Shown here: piece after piece, positions 1 through 7,457 of the stretch
How the letters are laid out: the number at the start of each line of letters is the position of its first letter
Numbering within the stretch: the stretch's first letter is position 1
Assembly: GCF_014650075.1 (NCBI RefSeq)
Contig: NZ_BMUG01000012.1
Location: forward strand, 124,001 to 188,000
Direction: 5' to 3'
From: Streptomyces microflavus
GTDB lineage: Bacteria > Actinomycetota > Actinomycetes > Streptomycetales > Streptomycetaceae
Length of the DNA: 64,000 nucleotides
The notes under the pieces: model-generated
The model's input: only the letters and a program-made list of their open reading frames with translations
Databases searched by the model: none
What the model was told of the DNA's origin: nothing
Program-made: the position numbers and the translations under genes

Positions 1-1145
1 GAGCAGAGCAGCGACGGGCCGAGGATCGAGGTGAGGAAGGAGCCCTCGACCGTGGCGGTCGCCGCGAACCAGGCCATCCCGAGCGCCGCGAGCGTGCCGC
101 CCACCGCCATCAGCCGCCGGATCCCGAGGACGGCGACCGCGCGGGTGGCGAGGATCGAGCCCGCGACGACGCCCACGCAGAACGGCAGGAACGCGAAACC
201 GGCGGCGGTCGGCCCGTACCCCAGGACCAGCTGCATGTAGAGCGAGACGAAGTAGAACGCGCCGAACTGGGCCGAGGCCAGCAGCAGACAGAACAGGTTG
301 GCGGTGAGCACCGGCCGCTGCCTCAGCAGCCCGGGGCGCAGCAGGGGCGATGCCGTACGGAGTTCGACGGCGACGAAGGCGGCCAGCAGGATCACCGCCG
401 CGCCCAGGGTGGCCGCTGTGGTGGCCGAGGTCCAGCCGTCGTCCGAGGCCCGCACCAGTCCGAGGACCAGCAGCGTGGTCCCGCCCGTCGCCAGGAGCGC
501 CCCGGCGATGTCCAGCCGCGCACCGGCCCGCCGTTGGCCGCCGACGGGTCCGGTGCGCGCGGCGGCGGCCAGGGCGAAGGCCACGATCGGCACGTTGACC
601 AGCATCACGGACCGCCAGCCCGCCACGTCGGTGAGCACGCCGCCCGCCAGCACCCCGACCGCGCCGCCCGCCGCGCCCGCCATGCCCCAGAGCCCGAGCG
701 CGCGGGAGCGGGCGGGCCCGGCCGGGAAGGCCAGGGTGATCAGGGCGAACGCCACCGGGGCGAGGGCCGCAGCGCCGACGCCCTGGACGGCCCGCGCCGC
801 CACCAGCGACCCGGGTGACCAGGCGAGGCCGCCGGCCAGGCTGGCGAGCCCGAAGAGGACCAGCCCCGCCGTGAGGACCCGGCGCGGACCGGCCAGGTCG
901 GCGAGCCGGCCGCCGAGCATGAGGAGCCCGCCGAAGGCGAGGGCGTACGCGTTCACGACCCAGAGCAGCCCGTCCCGCCCGAAACCGAGGTCGCTGCGGA
1001 TGTCGGGCAGCGCGACGTTCACCACGGACATGTCCAGCGACACCAGGAACTGCACGGTGAGCGCCACCACCAGCAGCCACCGCGCATGCCCCGCCGTCCC
1101 GTCCGCCCCGTCCGTCCCCGACCCGCTTGCCACCTTGCCGTCCAT
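1..1145 (-). CDS. MFS drug-efflux transporter, DHA2 (EmrB/QacA)-like, 3' end outside window
   Basis: The gene runs off the left edge; 381 codons from the ATG at 1145 are visible. A polar N-terminus of about 22 residues precedes the first membrane helix, which contains QFLVSLDMSVVNVALPDI (residues 32-49), the pattern of proton-driven drug exporters. The MFS motif A (GGRLADLAGPRR, residues 78-89) follows the second helix, and further hydrophobic helices continue to the edge. The family exports drugs or toxic metabolites across the cytoplasmic membrane using the proton gradient. It is divergent from a TetR-family gene with a short palindrome between them, so it is probably repressed by that regulator. 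The substrate cannot be read from the sequence. Confidence 0.9.
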   Translation of the reverse strand, partial: MDGKVASGSGTDGADGTAGHARWLLVVALTVQFLVSLDMSVVNVALPDIRSDLGFGRDGLLWVVNAYALAFGGLLMLGGRLADLAGPRRVLTAGLVLFGLASLAGGLAWSPGSLVAARAVQGVGAAALAPVAFALITLAFPAGPARSRALGLWGMAGAAGGAVGVLAGGVLTDVAGWRSVMLVNVPIVAFALAAAARTGPVGGQRRAGARLDIAGALLATGGTTLLVLGLVRASDDGWTSATTAATLGAAVILLAAFVAVELRTASPLLRPGLLRQRPVLTANLFCLLLASAQFGAFYFVSLYMQLVLGYGPTAAGFAFLPFCVGVVAGSILATRAVAVLGIRRLMAVGGTLAALGMAWFAATATVEGSFLTSILGPSLLC

Positions 1146-1184
1146 GACGCGCCCTCCCCTTGGCCACCCTCGATCGAATAATTA

Positions 1185-1198
1185 CCATACACGTATAG
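1185..1198. promoter_or_regulatory. Candidate TetR operator between MFS and TetR genes
   Basis: The AT-rich stretch in the 103-base divergent gap contains an inverted repeat, ATAC-AC-GTAT (1187-1196), with an outer C/G pair. It lies about 40 bases from the MFS start and 50 from the regulator start, where both promoters should be. TetR repressors of divergent efflux genes usually bind such sites. Assignment is by position and symmetry only. Confidence 0.45.
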
Positions 1199-1248
1199 AA
1201 AATAAACCCGCCGGTACGGAACATGACCCGGAAGGGGAGAATGCCCAG

Positions 1249-1947
1249 GTGTCAGGCAGCGAGAAGACCGAAAAGACCGCGAAGGCCACGAAGAAGAAAC
1301 CGGTGGGCCGCCCCCGCCGGCTGGACCCGGACGTGATGGTCGCCACCGCGCGCCGCATCGTCGAGGAGGAGGGCGTGGCGGCCCTGTCCATGCGGCGGGT
1401 GGCGAAGGAGCTGGGCAGTACGCCGATGGCGCTCTACCACTACGTGCAGGACAAGGACGAGCTGCTGATGCTCACCCTCTCCGGCACCGCGGCCGCCTTC
1501 CCGCGCCCGGAGCTGCCCGAGGACCCGCGCGAGCGGCTGGTGGCGGTGGCCGTGCACATGCACGACATCATCGGCCAGATCCCCTGGGTGCTGGACATCC
1601 TGGCGCTGGGCGAGCTGACCGACCGGAACGCGCTGTGGATGGTGGAGGAGATCATCGACTGCGCCCTGGCCTGCGGCCTCTCCCCCGCGCGCTCGGTGCG
1701 CGCGTACCGGACGATCTGGAGTTACGTCTACGGCGACCTGGTCTTCCGCAGGGCGGCGGCCCGCCGGGCGGAGCAGCCCTCCCGCCGGGAGTTCTTCCCG
1801 GAGATGATTACGGAGAAGGACACGGCGGAGCTGCCCCGGCTCACCGAGGTGAAGGAGCACTGGCGGGAGTACGCCGCCGACTACGAGACCGCCGCCGAGC
1901 TGGACGCGATCGTGGAGGGGCTGATCAGCCGGGGTACGCGGGGCTGA
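1249..1947 (+). CDS. TetR-family transcriptional regulator
   Basis: 232 residues from a GTG start at 1249, chosen because GGGGAG (1234-1239) sits nine bases upstream and because homologous proteins begin with a short Lys-rich tail before GRPRRLD. The N-terminal DNA-binding domain holds a typical TetR helix-turn-helix ending in STPMALYHYVQDKDELL, the variant of the TetR_C (tetracycline repressor-like) group that carries MALY-H-Y. The C-terminal helical half, with IPWVLDILALGELTDRNALWM, would bind the ligand. It is divergent from an efflux gene, so it is likely its ligand-responsive repressor. An upstream in-frame extension is shadow coding over the efflux gene. Confidence 0.9.
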   Translation: MSGSEKTEKTAKATKKKPVGRPRRLDPDVMVATARRIVEEEGVAALSMRRVAKELGSTPMALYHYVQDKDELLMLTLSGTAAAFPRPELPEDPRERLVAVAVHMHDIIGQIPWVLDILALGELTDRNALWMVEEIIDCALACGLSPARSVRAYRTIWSYVYGDLVFRRAAARRAEQPSRREFFPEMITEKDTAELPRLTEVKEHWREYAADYETAAELDAIVEGLISRGTRG

Positions 1948-1957
1948 AGGGCGCCGC

Positions 1958-2227
1958 TCAGTCCACCGCTTCGAACCGCCACCGGTGCACCGGCCGGGTG
2001 ATCAGGGCCGCGTCGGGCTCGGGGAGTTCGGGGAGGTCGTCGGCGTACGACGCTCCCTCCCACCACGTCATGACCAGCACCCGGTCCTGCGGGGCGCGGA
2101 GCAGCTCGCGGCGGGCCGGTTCGCGCGACAGCTCGGCGGACCGGGCGCGGGCCCACTCCAGGAGTTCGGCGCCGCGGCCCTCCACCGCTCGGGCCTCCCA
2201 CATCAGGACGATGGTCGCGGCGCTCAT
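1958..2227 (-). CDS. Small hypothetical protein at the end of the tsaB-rimI-tsaD operon
   Basis: 89 residues; the ATG at 2227 overlaps the tsaD stop by four bases (ATGA), so it is translationally coupled to the t6A genes. The sequence MSAATIVLMWEARAVEGRGAE followed by RVLVMTWWEG and a tryptophan-rich C-terminus is compatible with a small ferredoxin-like (antibiotic biosynthesis monooxygenase-like) fold. I do not recognise a specific family and no catalytic residues are evident. It converges on the TetR gene with a 10-base gap. Confidence 0.75.
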   Translation of the reverse strand: MSAATIVLMWEARAVEGRGAELLEWARARSAELSREPARRELLRAPQDRVLVMTWWEGASYADDLPELPEPDAALITRPVHRWRFEAVD

Positions 2228-3333
2228 GAGTAGAGGTTGTCCTTGCTGATCTCGTGCACGTGGTCGTGGGAGTGCTCAGGGTGGGCCCCCGGAACGTGCG
2301 GCTCCGTCACCGGCAGCGACGAGTCCGCCGACAGCTCCAGGTCGGAGGGGCGCCGGTTGCGGGCGACCATCTCCGCGCCGAGCGCCGCGACCATCGCGCC
2401 GTTGTCCGTGCAGAGGCCGGGACGCGGCACCCGCAGCCGGATACCGGCCCGCTCGCAGCGCTCCTGGGCCAGGGCGCGCAGCCGGGAGTTGGCGGCCACC
2501 CCACCGCCGATCATCAGATGGTCGACGCCCTCGTCCTTGCAGGCCCGGACCGCCTTCCGGGTGAGCACGTCCACCACGGCCTCCTGGAAGGACGCCGCCA
2601 CATCCCGTACCGGCACCTCCTCGCCCGCCGCGCGCTTCGCCTCGATCCAGCGGGCGACCGAGGTCTTCAGGCCGGAGAAGGAGAAGTCGTACGGGGCGTC
2701 GCGCGGGCCGGTCAGGCCGCGGGGGAAGGCGATGGACTTCGGGTCGCCCTCCTTCGCGAGGCGGTCGATGACCGGGCCGCCGGGGAAGCCGAGGTTCAAC
2801 ACCCGGGCGATCTTGTCGAACGCCTCGCCCGCCGCGTCGTCGATGGTCGCGCCGAGCGGCCGGACGTCACTGGTGATGTCGGGGGCCAGCAGGAGGGAGG
2901 AGTGGCCGCCGCTGACCAGGAGCGCCATGGTCGGCTCGGGCAGCGGGCCGTGCTCCAGCTGGTCGACGCAGATGTGCGAGGCGAGGTGGTTGACCCCGTA
3001 GAGCGGCTTGTTCAGGGCGTACGCGTACGCCTTCGCCGCCGAGACGCCGACGAGCAGGGCGCCCGCGAGCCCGGGGCCGGAGGTGACCGCGATCCCGTCG
3101 AGGTCGCGGGCGCTGACCCCGGCCTCCTTCAGGGCGCGTTCGATGGTGGGGACCATCGCCTCCAGGTGGGCGCGGGAGGCGATCTCCGGGACGACGCCGC
3201 CGAAGCGGGCGTGGGTGTCGACGCTGGAGGCGACGGCGTCCGCGAGCAGGGTCGTCCCGCGCACGATGCCGACGCCGGTCTCGTCGCAGGAGGTCTCGAT
3301 GCCGAGTACGAGGGGTTCGTCGGCAGCCATCAT
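2224..3333 (-). CDS. tsaD: tRNA N6-adenosine threonylcarbamoyltransferase TsaD
   Basis: 369 residues. It transfers the threonylcarbamoyl group from TC-AMP to A37 of ANN-decoding tRNAs together with TsaB and TsaE. It opens with LVLGIETSCDETGVG, carries HLEAM (56-60) and the metal-binding pair His116/His120 in NHLASH, followed by SGGHSSLLL; the Gly-rich C-terminal half has LMIGGGVAANSRLR. Two adjacent ATGs (3333, 3330) are possible starts; the first overlaps the rimI stop by four bases. The His/Asp-rich tail (HVPGAHPEHSHDHVHE) is an extension with metal-binding appearance. Order tsaB-rimI-tsaD is the usual actinobacterial operon. Confidence 0.97.
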   Translation of the reverse strand: MMAADEPLVLGIETSCDETGVGIVRGTTLLADAVASSVDTHARFGGVVPEIASRAHLEAMVPTIERALKEAGVSARDLDGIAVTSGPGLAGALLVGVSAAKAYAYALNKPLYGVNHLASHICVDQLEHGPLPEPTMALLVSGGHSSLLLAPDITSDVRPLGATIDDAAGEAFDKIARVLNLGFPGGPVIDRLAKEGDPKSIAFPRGLTGPRDAPYDFSFSGLKTSVARWIEAKRAAGEEVPVRDVAASFQEAVVDVLTRKAVRACKDEGVDHLMIGGGVAANSRLRALAQERCERAGIRLRVPRPGLCTDNGAMVAALGAEMVARNRRPSDLELSADSSLPVTEPHVPGAHPEHSHDHVHEISKDNLYS

Positions 3334-3869
3334 TCAGTCCCGGTCTCTGGTGCGTGCTCGTGCACTGCTTCTTCTTGCATGGTGAGGCGCATGACCAGGG
3401 CGTCGATGTTCCCCGGCTGGTAGTAGCCGCGCCGGAAGCCGATGGGCTCGAAGCCGAACCGCTCGTACAGCTTCTGTGCGCGGGCGTTGTCGACCCGGAC
3501 CTCAAGGAGCACGGTGGCGCACTCGAAGGCGGTCGCGGCCTTCAGGAGGTCGGTGAGGAGTTCGGAGCCGAGGCCGGTGCCCCAGGCCTCGCGGCTGACC
3601 GCGATGGTCTGGACGTCGGAGAGGTCACCGAGGGCGGCGAGCCCTGCGTACCCGGTGATCCGGCCGGTGGCCGGGTCCTCGGCGACGACGTAGTGGCGGG
3701 TGGCGCCGGGGCCGCGGGCGTGGGCCAGCTCGGACCAGAACATGCCGGTCGACCAGGCGTCGTCCGGGAACAGGGCGCGCTCCAGCTCCAGGACGGGCTC
3801 GATGTCCCACCAGCGCATCTCGCGCAGTACGGCCGTGCCGGCCGTACCGGCCGTGGTCGCGGCGCTCAC
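3330..3869 (-). CDS. rimI: Ribosomal protein S18-alanine N-acetyltransferase RimI-like
   Basis: 179 residues, GNAT fold. It starts at a GTG that overlaps the tsaB stop by four bases (GTGA) and ends overlapping tsaD, so the three genes are coupled. The N-terminal MRWWDIEPVLELERALFPDDAWS matches RimI proteins; the acetyl-CoA site is VQTIAVSREAWGTGLGSELL (residues about 93-112), and KLYERFGFEPIGFRRGYY is the conserved C-terminal strand. RimI acetylates N-termini, classically S18; in actinobacteria the substrate range is probably wider. Confidence 0.93.
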   Translation of the reverse strand: MSAATTAGTAGTAVLREMRWWDIEPVLELERALFPDDAWSTGMFWSELAHARGPGATRHYVVAEDPATGRITGYAGLAALGDLSDVQTIAVSREAWGTGLGSELLTDLLKAATAFECATVLLEVRVDNARAQKLYERFGFEPIGFRRGYYQPGNIDALVMRLTMQEEAVHEHAPETGTE

Positions 3870-4528
3870 TTCGGGGTGACCACCTTGTAGTTCTTGGGGA
3901 CCTGCGCGTCGGGCCGGCGCAGATAGAGCGGCTGGGGCTCCAGCAGCTCCTGCCCGGCGGCGAGCCGTTCGGCGGCGAGTGCGGCGAGCGCCCCGGCGGC
4001 GACGTGCTCGGGGCCGCGCGCGTCCGGGAAGGCCTCCGGGTAGAGCACCGCGCCCGCGCCGACCACCGGCAGCCCCGCCAGTTCGGCGGCGATGTCCGCG
4101 GGCCGGTCGACGGCGGGGTCGCCCGTACGGGTGCGGGCGTCCTCGTACCGCGCCCAGTAGACCTCCTTGCGGCGCGCGTCCGTCGCCACGGCGAAGGGCC
4201 CTTCCAGGCCGCCCTGCCCGGCGGCGTACGCGAGGCCGTCCAGGGTGCAGAGGCCGTGCACGGGTACGGAGAGGGCGGAGCCGAAGGTGGCGGCGGTGAC
4301 CAGGCCGACCCGCAGCCCGGTGTAGGGGCCGGGGCCCACGCCCACGACCACGCCCGTCACGGCGTCGAGCTTCACCCGGGCCTCGGCGAGGACCCGGTCG
4401 ACGGCGGGCAGCAGCAGTTCACCGTGCCTGCGGGCGTCGACCTGGCCGGAGGAGGCGATGACGGACGCACCGTCGTGCAGGGCGACGGTGACGGCGGGCG
4501 TGGCGGTATCCATGGCGAGCAAGAGCAC
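3866..4528 (-). CDS. tsaB: tRNA threonylcarbamoyladenosine biosynthesis protein TsaB
   Basis: 220 residues from GTG 4528, with the N-terminal ASKHA strand LLLAMDTATPAVTVAL and GVVVGVGPGPYTGLRVGL (about 61-78). It is the catalytically inactive partner that dimerises with TsaD for t6A37 synthesis. First gene of the tsaB-rimI-tsaD-hypothetical operon, divergent from a secreted protein gene; the 192-base gap between them holds two spaced copies of an operator-like repeat. Confidence 0.96.
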   Translation of the reverse strand: MLLLAMDTATPAVTVALHDGASVIASSGQVDARRHGELLLPAVDRVLAEARVKLDAVTGVVVGVGPGPYTGLRVGLVTAATFGSALSVPVHGLCTLDGLAYAAGQGGLEGPFAVATDARRKEVYWARYEDARTRTGDPAVDRPADIAAELAGLPVVGAGAVLYPEAFPDARGPEHVAAGALAALAAERLAAGQELLEPQPLYLRRPDAQVPKNYKVVTPK

Positions 4529-4635
4529 GCAAACAGCCTACGGCTCCGCCGACGGCGGTACGGCGTCCGTACGGCGTCCCGGCCTGCCCGCCCCCTGCTG
4601 CTACCGTCACCGGATATCCGCGGGTACGACGTAAA

Positions 4636-4676
4636 CGCTTGTACGACAACGCCCTTACGGCGCTTGTACGACAACG
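4636..4676. repeat. Two perfect 16-bp direct repeats, 25-bp phased, in a divergent promoter region
   Basis: CGCTTGTACGACAACG occurs at 4636-4651 and again at 4661-4676. Each copy contains the inverted repeat TTGT-ACG-ACAA (4639-4649 and 4664-4674). A degenerate third half (CGTTGGTACG) follows at once. The region separates tsaB from the divergent secreted gene at 4721, so the pair may be tandem operators of an unknown regulator. Confidence 0.6.
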
Positions 4677-4720
4677 TTGGTACGCCAGGCGGCAGACGGC
4701 AGACGAAAGGGGAGTTCACG

Positions 4721-5290
4721 GTGGCAAGGGGAAGCTCGGGAATGGTGGCCGGGCTCACTGCGGCGGCGGTCGTCGTGGTCGCCGTTCTCGCCTACCAGGC
4801 ATCGGCGAACGCGCCCGATTCGGTGGCGTCGTCCTCCTCCGCCACCCCGAAGGCCTCGGCCTCCGCCTCCGCGCAGCCGACGGCGAAGCCGAAGCCCACG
4901 AAGGACGCTCTGGCCGTCCCGGCGGACTCGGGCACCGGTGAGCGCGTCGTCTACGCGCTGCAGGACCGGCGGGTGTGGCTGGTGGACGGGAACGACAAGG
5001 CGCTCCGCACGTTCACCGTGATGCCGAGCCCGGTGAGCCCGCCGCCCGGCGTCCACCAGGTCACCTCGCGCTCGGGCACGGTCCAGGGCTCGGACGGCGT
5101 CCCGATCGAGCACGTGGTGCGCTTCGCCAACGTCGGCGAGGTCGCGGTGGGCTTCAGCGCGGCGCAGGACGGCTCGATGGAGGCCCCCGACCCGGAGTCG
5201 AAGACCGGCGGCGTACGGATGAAGCGGGCGGACGGCAACGCGATGTGGACCTTCGCGACGGTCGGCGCCAAGGTGGTCGTCGTCCCGTAG
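4721..5290 (+). CDS. Membrane-anchored L,D-transpeptidase-like protein lacking the catalytic Cys/His
   Basis: 189 residues from GTG 4721, preceded by GAAAGGGGAG. A single N-terminal hydrophobic segment (residues about 7-27) acts as signal or anchor, then a Ser/Ala/Pro/Lys linker (about 35-62), then a C-terminal domain starting GERVVYALQDRRVWLVDG. Its strand order, VVYALQDRRVWLV...FTVMPSP...GVHQVTSRSG...TGGVRMKRADGNAMWTFATVGAKVVVV, parallels YkuD L,D-transpeptidases, but the family motif SHGCIRM is replaced by KTGGVRM, so neither the nucleophilic Cys nor its His is present. It cannot cross-link peptidoglycan by the known mechanism; a binding role is possible. Alternative: an unrelated beta-rich secreted protein. 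Confidence 0.7.
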   Translation: MARGSSGMVAGLTAAAVVVVAVLAYQASANAPDSVASSSSATPKASASASAQPTAKPKPTKDALAVPADSGTGERVVYALQDRRVWLVDGNDKALRTFTVMPSPVSPPPGVHQVTSRSGTVQGSDGVPIEHVVRFANVGEVAVGFSAAQDGSMEAPDPESKTGGVRMKRADGNAMWTFATVGAKVVVVP

Positions 5291-5328
5291 GGCACGGCGC
5301 ATCACGGCCTCGGGCCCGTCATGCGTTC

Positions 5329-5514
5329 TTACGCCGCCCGGCGCCGCACAGCGCGCTCGGCACCGGCCTCTTCGTCCCCGTCGGCAGGTTCCGGCTCGCT
5401 CGGTGGGGTGGAGACCGCGGTGGCCGCCGCGCCCGCGGCCAGCAGGTCCTTCATGGACAGGGCGGACGGCGTCGGCTGCTGCCGCGGCTGCTCCGCACGC
5501 TCGGGCGTCGGCAT
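5329..5514 (-). CDS. Small 61-residue protein behind an iron-box-like palindrome
   Basis: 61 residues, ATG 5514 with AGGAGG at 5520-5525. The middle carries SALSMKDLLAAGAAATAVSTP, flanked by Pro/Glu-rich and Arg-rich tails; there is no signal peptide and no Cys. I do not recognise a family. It lies downstream of tsaE in the same direction but 142 bases away, with its own Shine-Dalgarno sequence and a 20-bp perfect palindrome resembling a DmdR/DtxR iron box 32 bases before the start. It is therefore probably expressed when iron is low. No function can be assigned. Confidence 0.6.
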   Translation of the reverse strand: MPTPERAEQPRQQPTPSALSMKDLLAAGAAATAVSTPPSEPEPADGDEEAGAERAVRRRAA

Positions 5515-5545
5515 GGATGCCTCCTGGGGGCTCCGGTGGAGGTCG

Positions 5546-5565
5546 TGGTTAGGTAGACCTAACCA
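5546..5565 (-). promoter_or_regulatory. DmdR/DtxR-type iron box candidate
   Basis: TGGTTAGGTAGACCTAACCA is a perfect 20-bp palindrome (9-bp arms). On the minus strand it reads GGTTAGG-N3-ACCTAA, the same spacing as the streptomycete iron box (TTAGGTTAGGCTCACCTAA), differing in the three central bases and the outer left end. It sits 32 bases upstream of the small gene's ATG, in the core promoter position, so iron-loaded DmdR would block transcription. Confidence 0.6.
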
Positions 5566-5656
5566 GGTCTCGTACCCATGTGACCACGACCACGGTCCCG
5601 TGCGCAACAATTTACCGACAGCCCGTCGGGAAGGCGACCTCCGCGTCACGCCCCGG

Positions 5657-6226
5657 CTACACCAGGTCCTCGCGCAGCCCCTTCCAGCGCTCCCCGATGC
5701 CCACCAGGGTGACTTCGCGCCGCTCGTCGTCCGTGTCGCCGGTCGCCCGGTCGATGAGGACCCGCAGCCGGTCGTCGGAGAGCTCCTCCACCTTGCCGTC
5801 GCCCCACTCGACGACCACCACCGACTCCGGCAGCGACACATCGAGGTCGAGGTCCTCCATCTCGTCGAGGCCGCCGCCCAGGCGGTACGCGTCGACGTGG
5901 ACCAGGGCCGGACCTTCGACCAGCGAGGGGTGGACCCGGGCGATGACGAAGGTGGGCGAGGTGACCGCGCCGCGCACGCCGAGGCCCTCGCCGAGGCCCC
6001 GGGTCAGCGTCGTCTTCCCGGCGCCCAGCTCGCCCGTGAGCATGACCAGGTCGCCGGGGGCCAGGACCCGGGCGAGGCGGCGGCCCAGGTCCTGCATCTG
6101 TTCGGGGGACTCGACGGTGATCGTCACGGTGACGGCCCCGGGAACGGCCTCGGTGACGACTTCGGGAACGGCCGTCTCCCGGCTATCGGCGGCCGGGCTG
6201 CTGTGCGGTGCTTCCATGCTCGCCAA
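5657..6226 (-). CDS. tsaE: tRNA t6A biosynthesis ATPase TsaE
   Basis: 189 residues with a Walker A at GELGAGKTT (65-73), the TsaE signature SPTFVIARVH and a C-terminal ESVVVVEWGDGKVEEL. It hydrolyses ATP to drive turnover of the TsaBD complex. The start could be ATG 6226 or 6217; both lie inside the 3' end of the alpha/beta hydrolase gene (stop 6183), so translation is coupled. The first 30 residues are an acidic, poorly conserved extension. alr, the hydrolase and tsaE form one overlapping unit, the usual streptomycete arrangement. Confidence 0.95.
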   Translation of the reverse strand: MASMEAPHSSPAADSRETAVPEVVTEAVPGAVTVTITVESPEQMQDLGRRLARVLAPGDLVMLTGELGAGKTTLTRGLGEGLGVRGAVTSPTFVIARVHPSLVEGPALVHVDAYRLGGGLDEMEDLDLDVSLPESVVVVEWGDGKVEELSDDRLRVLIDRATGDTDDERREVTLVGIGERWKGLREDLV

Positions 6227-7457
6227 CGTTAGCGGCAGCCACCGCTCCGCCGCGTACGAGCAGGTCGGCCAGCCGGTCGGTGACCGTCTCCGGGTGCTCC
6301 AGCATCACCAGGTGTCCGGCGTCCGGCACCAGGATCAGCTCGGCGTCCGGCAGTACGTCGGCGATGGCCTCGCTGTGCGAGCTGGGGGTGACCAGGTCCT
6401 TCTCCCCGGCCAGGATCAGCACGGGCACGTCCCGGAACGCGGGCAGCGCGCCGCTCTTGTCGTGCTCGGTGAAGGCCGGGTAGAACTCGGCGACCACGTC
6501 GATCGGGGTCGACTCGATCAGCCGCTCCGCGAACCGGGCGACGGCCGGGTCCACGTCCTTCGAACTGAAGGAGTACCGCTTGATCAGCCCGGCGAAGAGG
6601 TCGGCCGTGGCCCGGCGCCCCTTCTCCACCAGCTCCGCCTGCGAACCCAGCGCCCGCAGCACCCCCGGCAGCACCCGGCGCACCGCGTTCACGCCCGCCA
6701 CCGGCAGCCCGAAGTTCACCTCGCCGAGCTTGCCGCTGGAGGTGCCGACGAAGGCGACGGCGGCGACGCGGTCGCGGATCAGGGCCGGGTACTGGTCGGC
6801 CAGCGCCATCATCGTCATGCCGCCCATGGAGTGGCCGACGAGCACGATCCGCCCCTCGGGGGCCGCCGCGTCGATGACGGCCTTCAGGTCGCGGCCCAGC
6901 TGGTCGATGCCGACCGGCACCCCGTCCGCCTGGGCCCGGCCGCGCTCGGAGCGGCCGTGGCTGCGCTGGTCCCAGTAGACGGCGCGGACGAGGCCGCGCA
7001 GGGCGGCGCGCTGGAAGTGCCAGGAGTCCTGGCCGAGGCAGTAGCCGTGGCTGAAGACGACGGTGACGGGGGCCGGGGCCTTGCGCCCGAAGAGCCGGCG
7101 GCGGCGGGTGCCGGAAGCGGTCGTACGGCCCGGGGCGCTCCGGTCGGATCCGGCGCCGTCGGCCGGCTCCGCGGGCTCCACCTCGTCGACCTCGTAGTAC
7201 AGCTCGGTCCCGTCGTCGGCGAGGGCCCGGCCCGGCGTCCCGCGCAGCGAGCCGTAGGGCCCGGTCGCGTCCAGCGCGAGGCGGGCCTTCTTGCGCATCC
7301 CGCGCCCGACGGTGAGCCGCTCGACGGCGACCCCGGCCGCCGCACCGGCGGCGAGCACTCCTATCGCGGCCCCGGCCACGCCCGCCCGGCGCCAGCCGGC
7401 CGCCGTCGTGGCGGCGGCCGCCACGATGTCCCCCGCGCCCGCACTGCTCTCGCTCAC
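6183..7457 (-). CDS. Alpha/beta hydrolase with N-terminal membrane anchor
   Basis: 424 residues from GTG 7457, which overlaps the alr stop by four bases (GTGA). Residues about 20-45 (Ala/Gly/Val-rich) form one membrane segment. An insert rich in Asp/Ser/Arg (about 85-125) separates it from the hydrolase core VTVVFSHGYCLGQDSW, with nucleophile elbow VLVGHSMGGM, acid AGEKDLVTP and catalytic His in VPDAGHLVML. The substrate is unknown; proteins of this type sit between alr and tsaE in many actinobacteria. A much longer in-frame upstream extension is shadow over alr. Confidence 0.9.
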   Translation of the reverse strand: MSESSAGAGDIVAAAATTAAGWRRAGVAGAAIGVLAAGAAAGVAVERLTVGRGMRKKARLALDATGPYGSLRGTPGRALADDGTELYYEVDEVEPAEPADGAGSDRSAPGRTTASGTRRRRLFGRKAPAPVTVVFSHGYCLGQDSWHFQRAALRGLVRAVYWDQRSHGRSERGRAQADGVPVGIDQLGRDLKAVIDAAAPEGRIVLVGHSMGGMTMMALADQYPALIRDRVAAVAFVGTSSGKLGEVNFGLPVAGVNAVRRVLPGVLRALGSQAELVEKGRRATADLFAGLIKRYSFSSKDVDPAVARFAERLIESTPIDVVAEFYPAFTEHDKSGALPAFRDVPVLILAGEKDLVTPSSHSEAIADVLPDAELILVPDAGHLVMLEHPETVTDRLADLLVRGGAVAAANVGEHGSTAQQPGRR

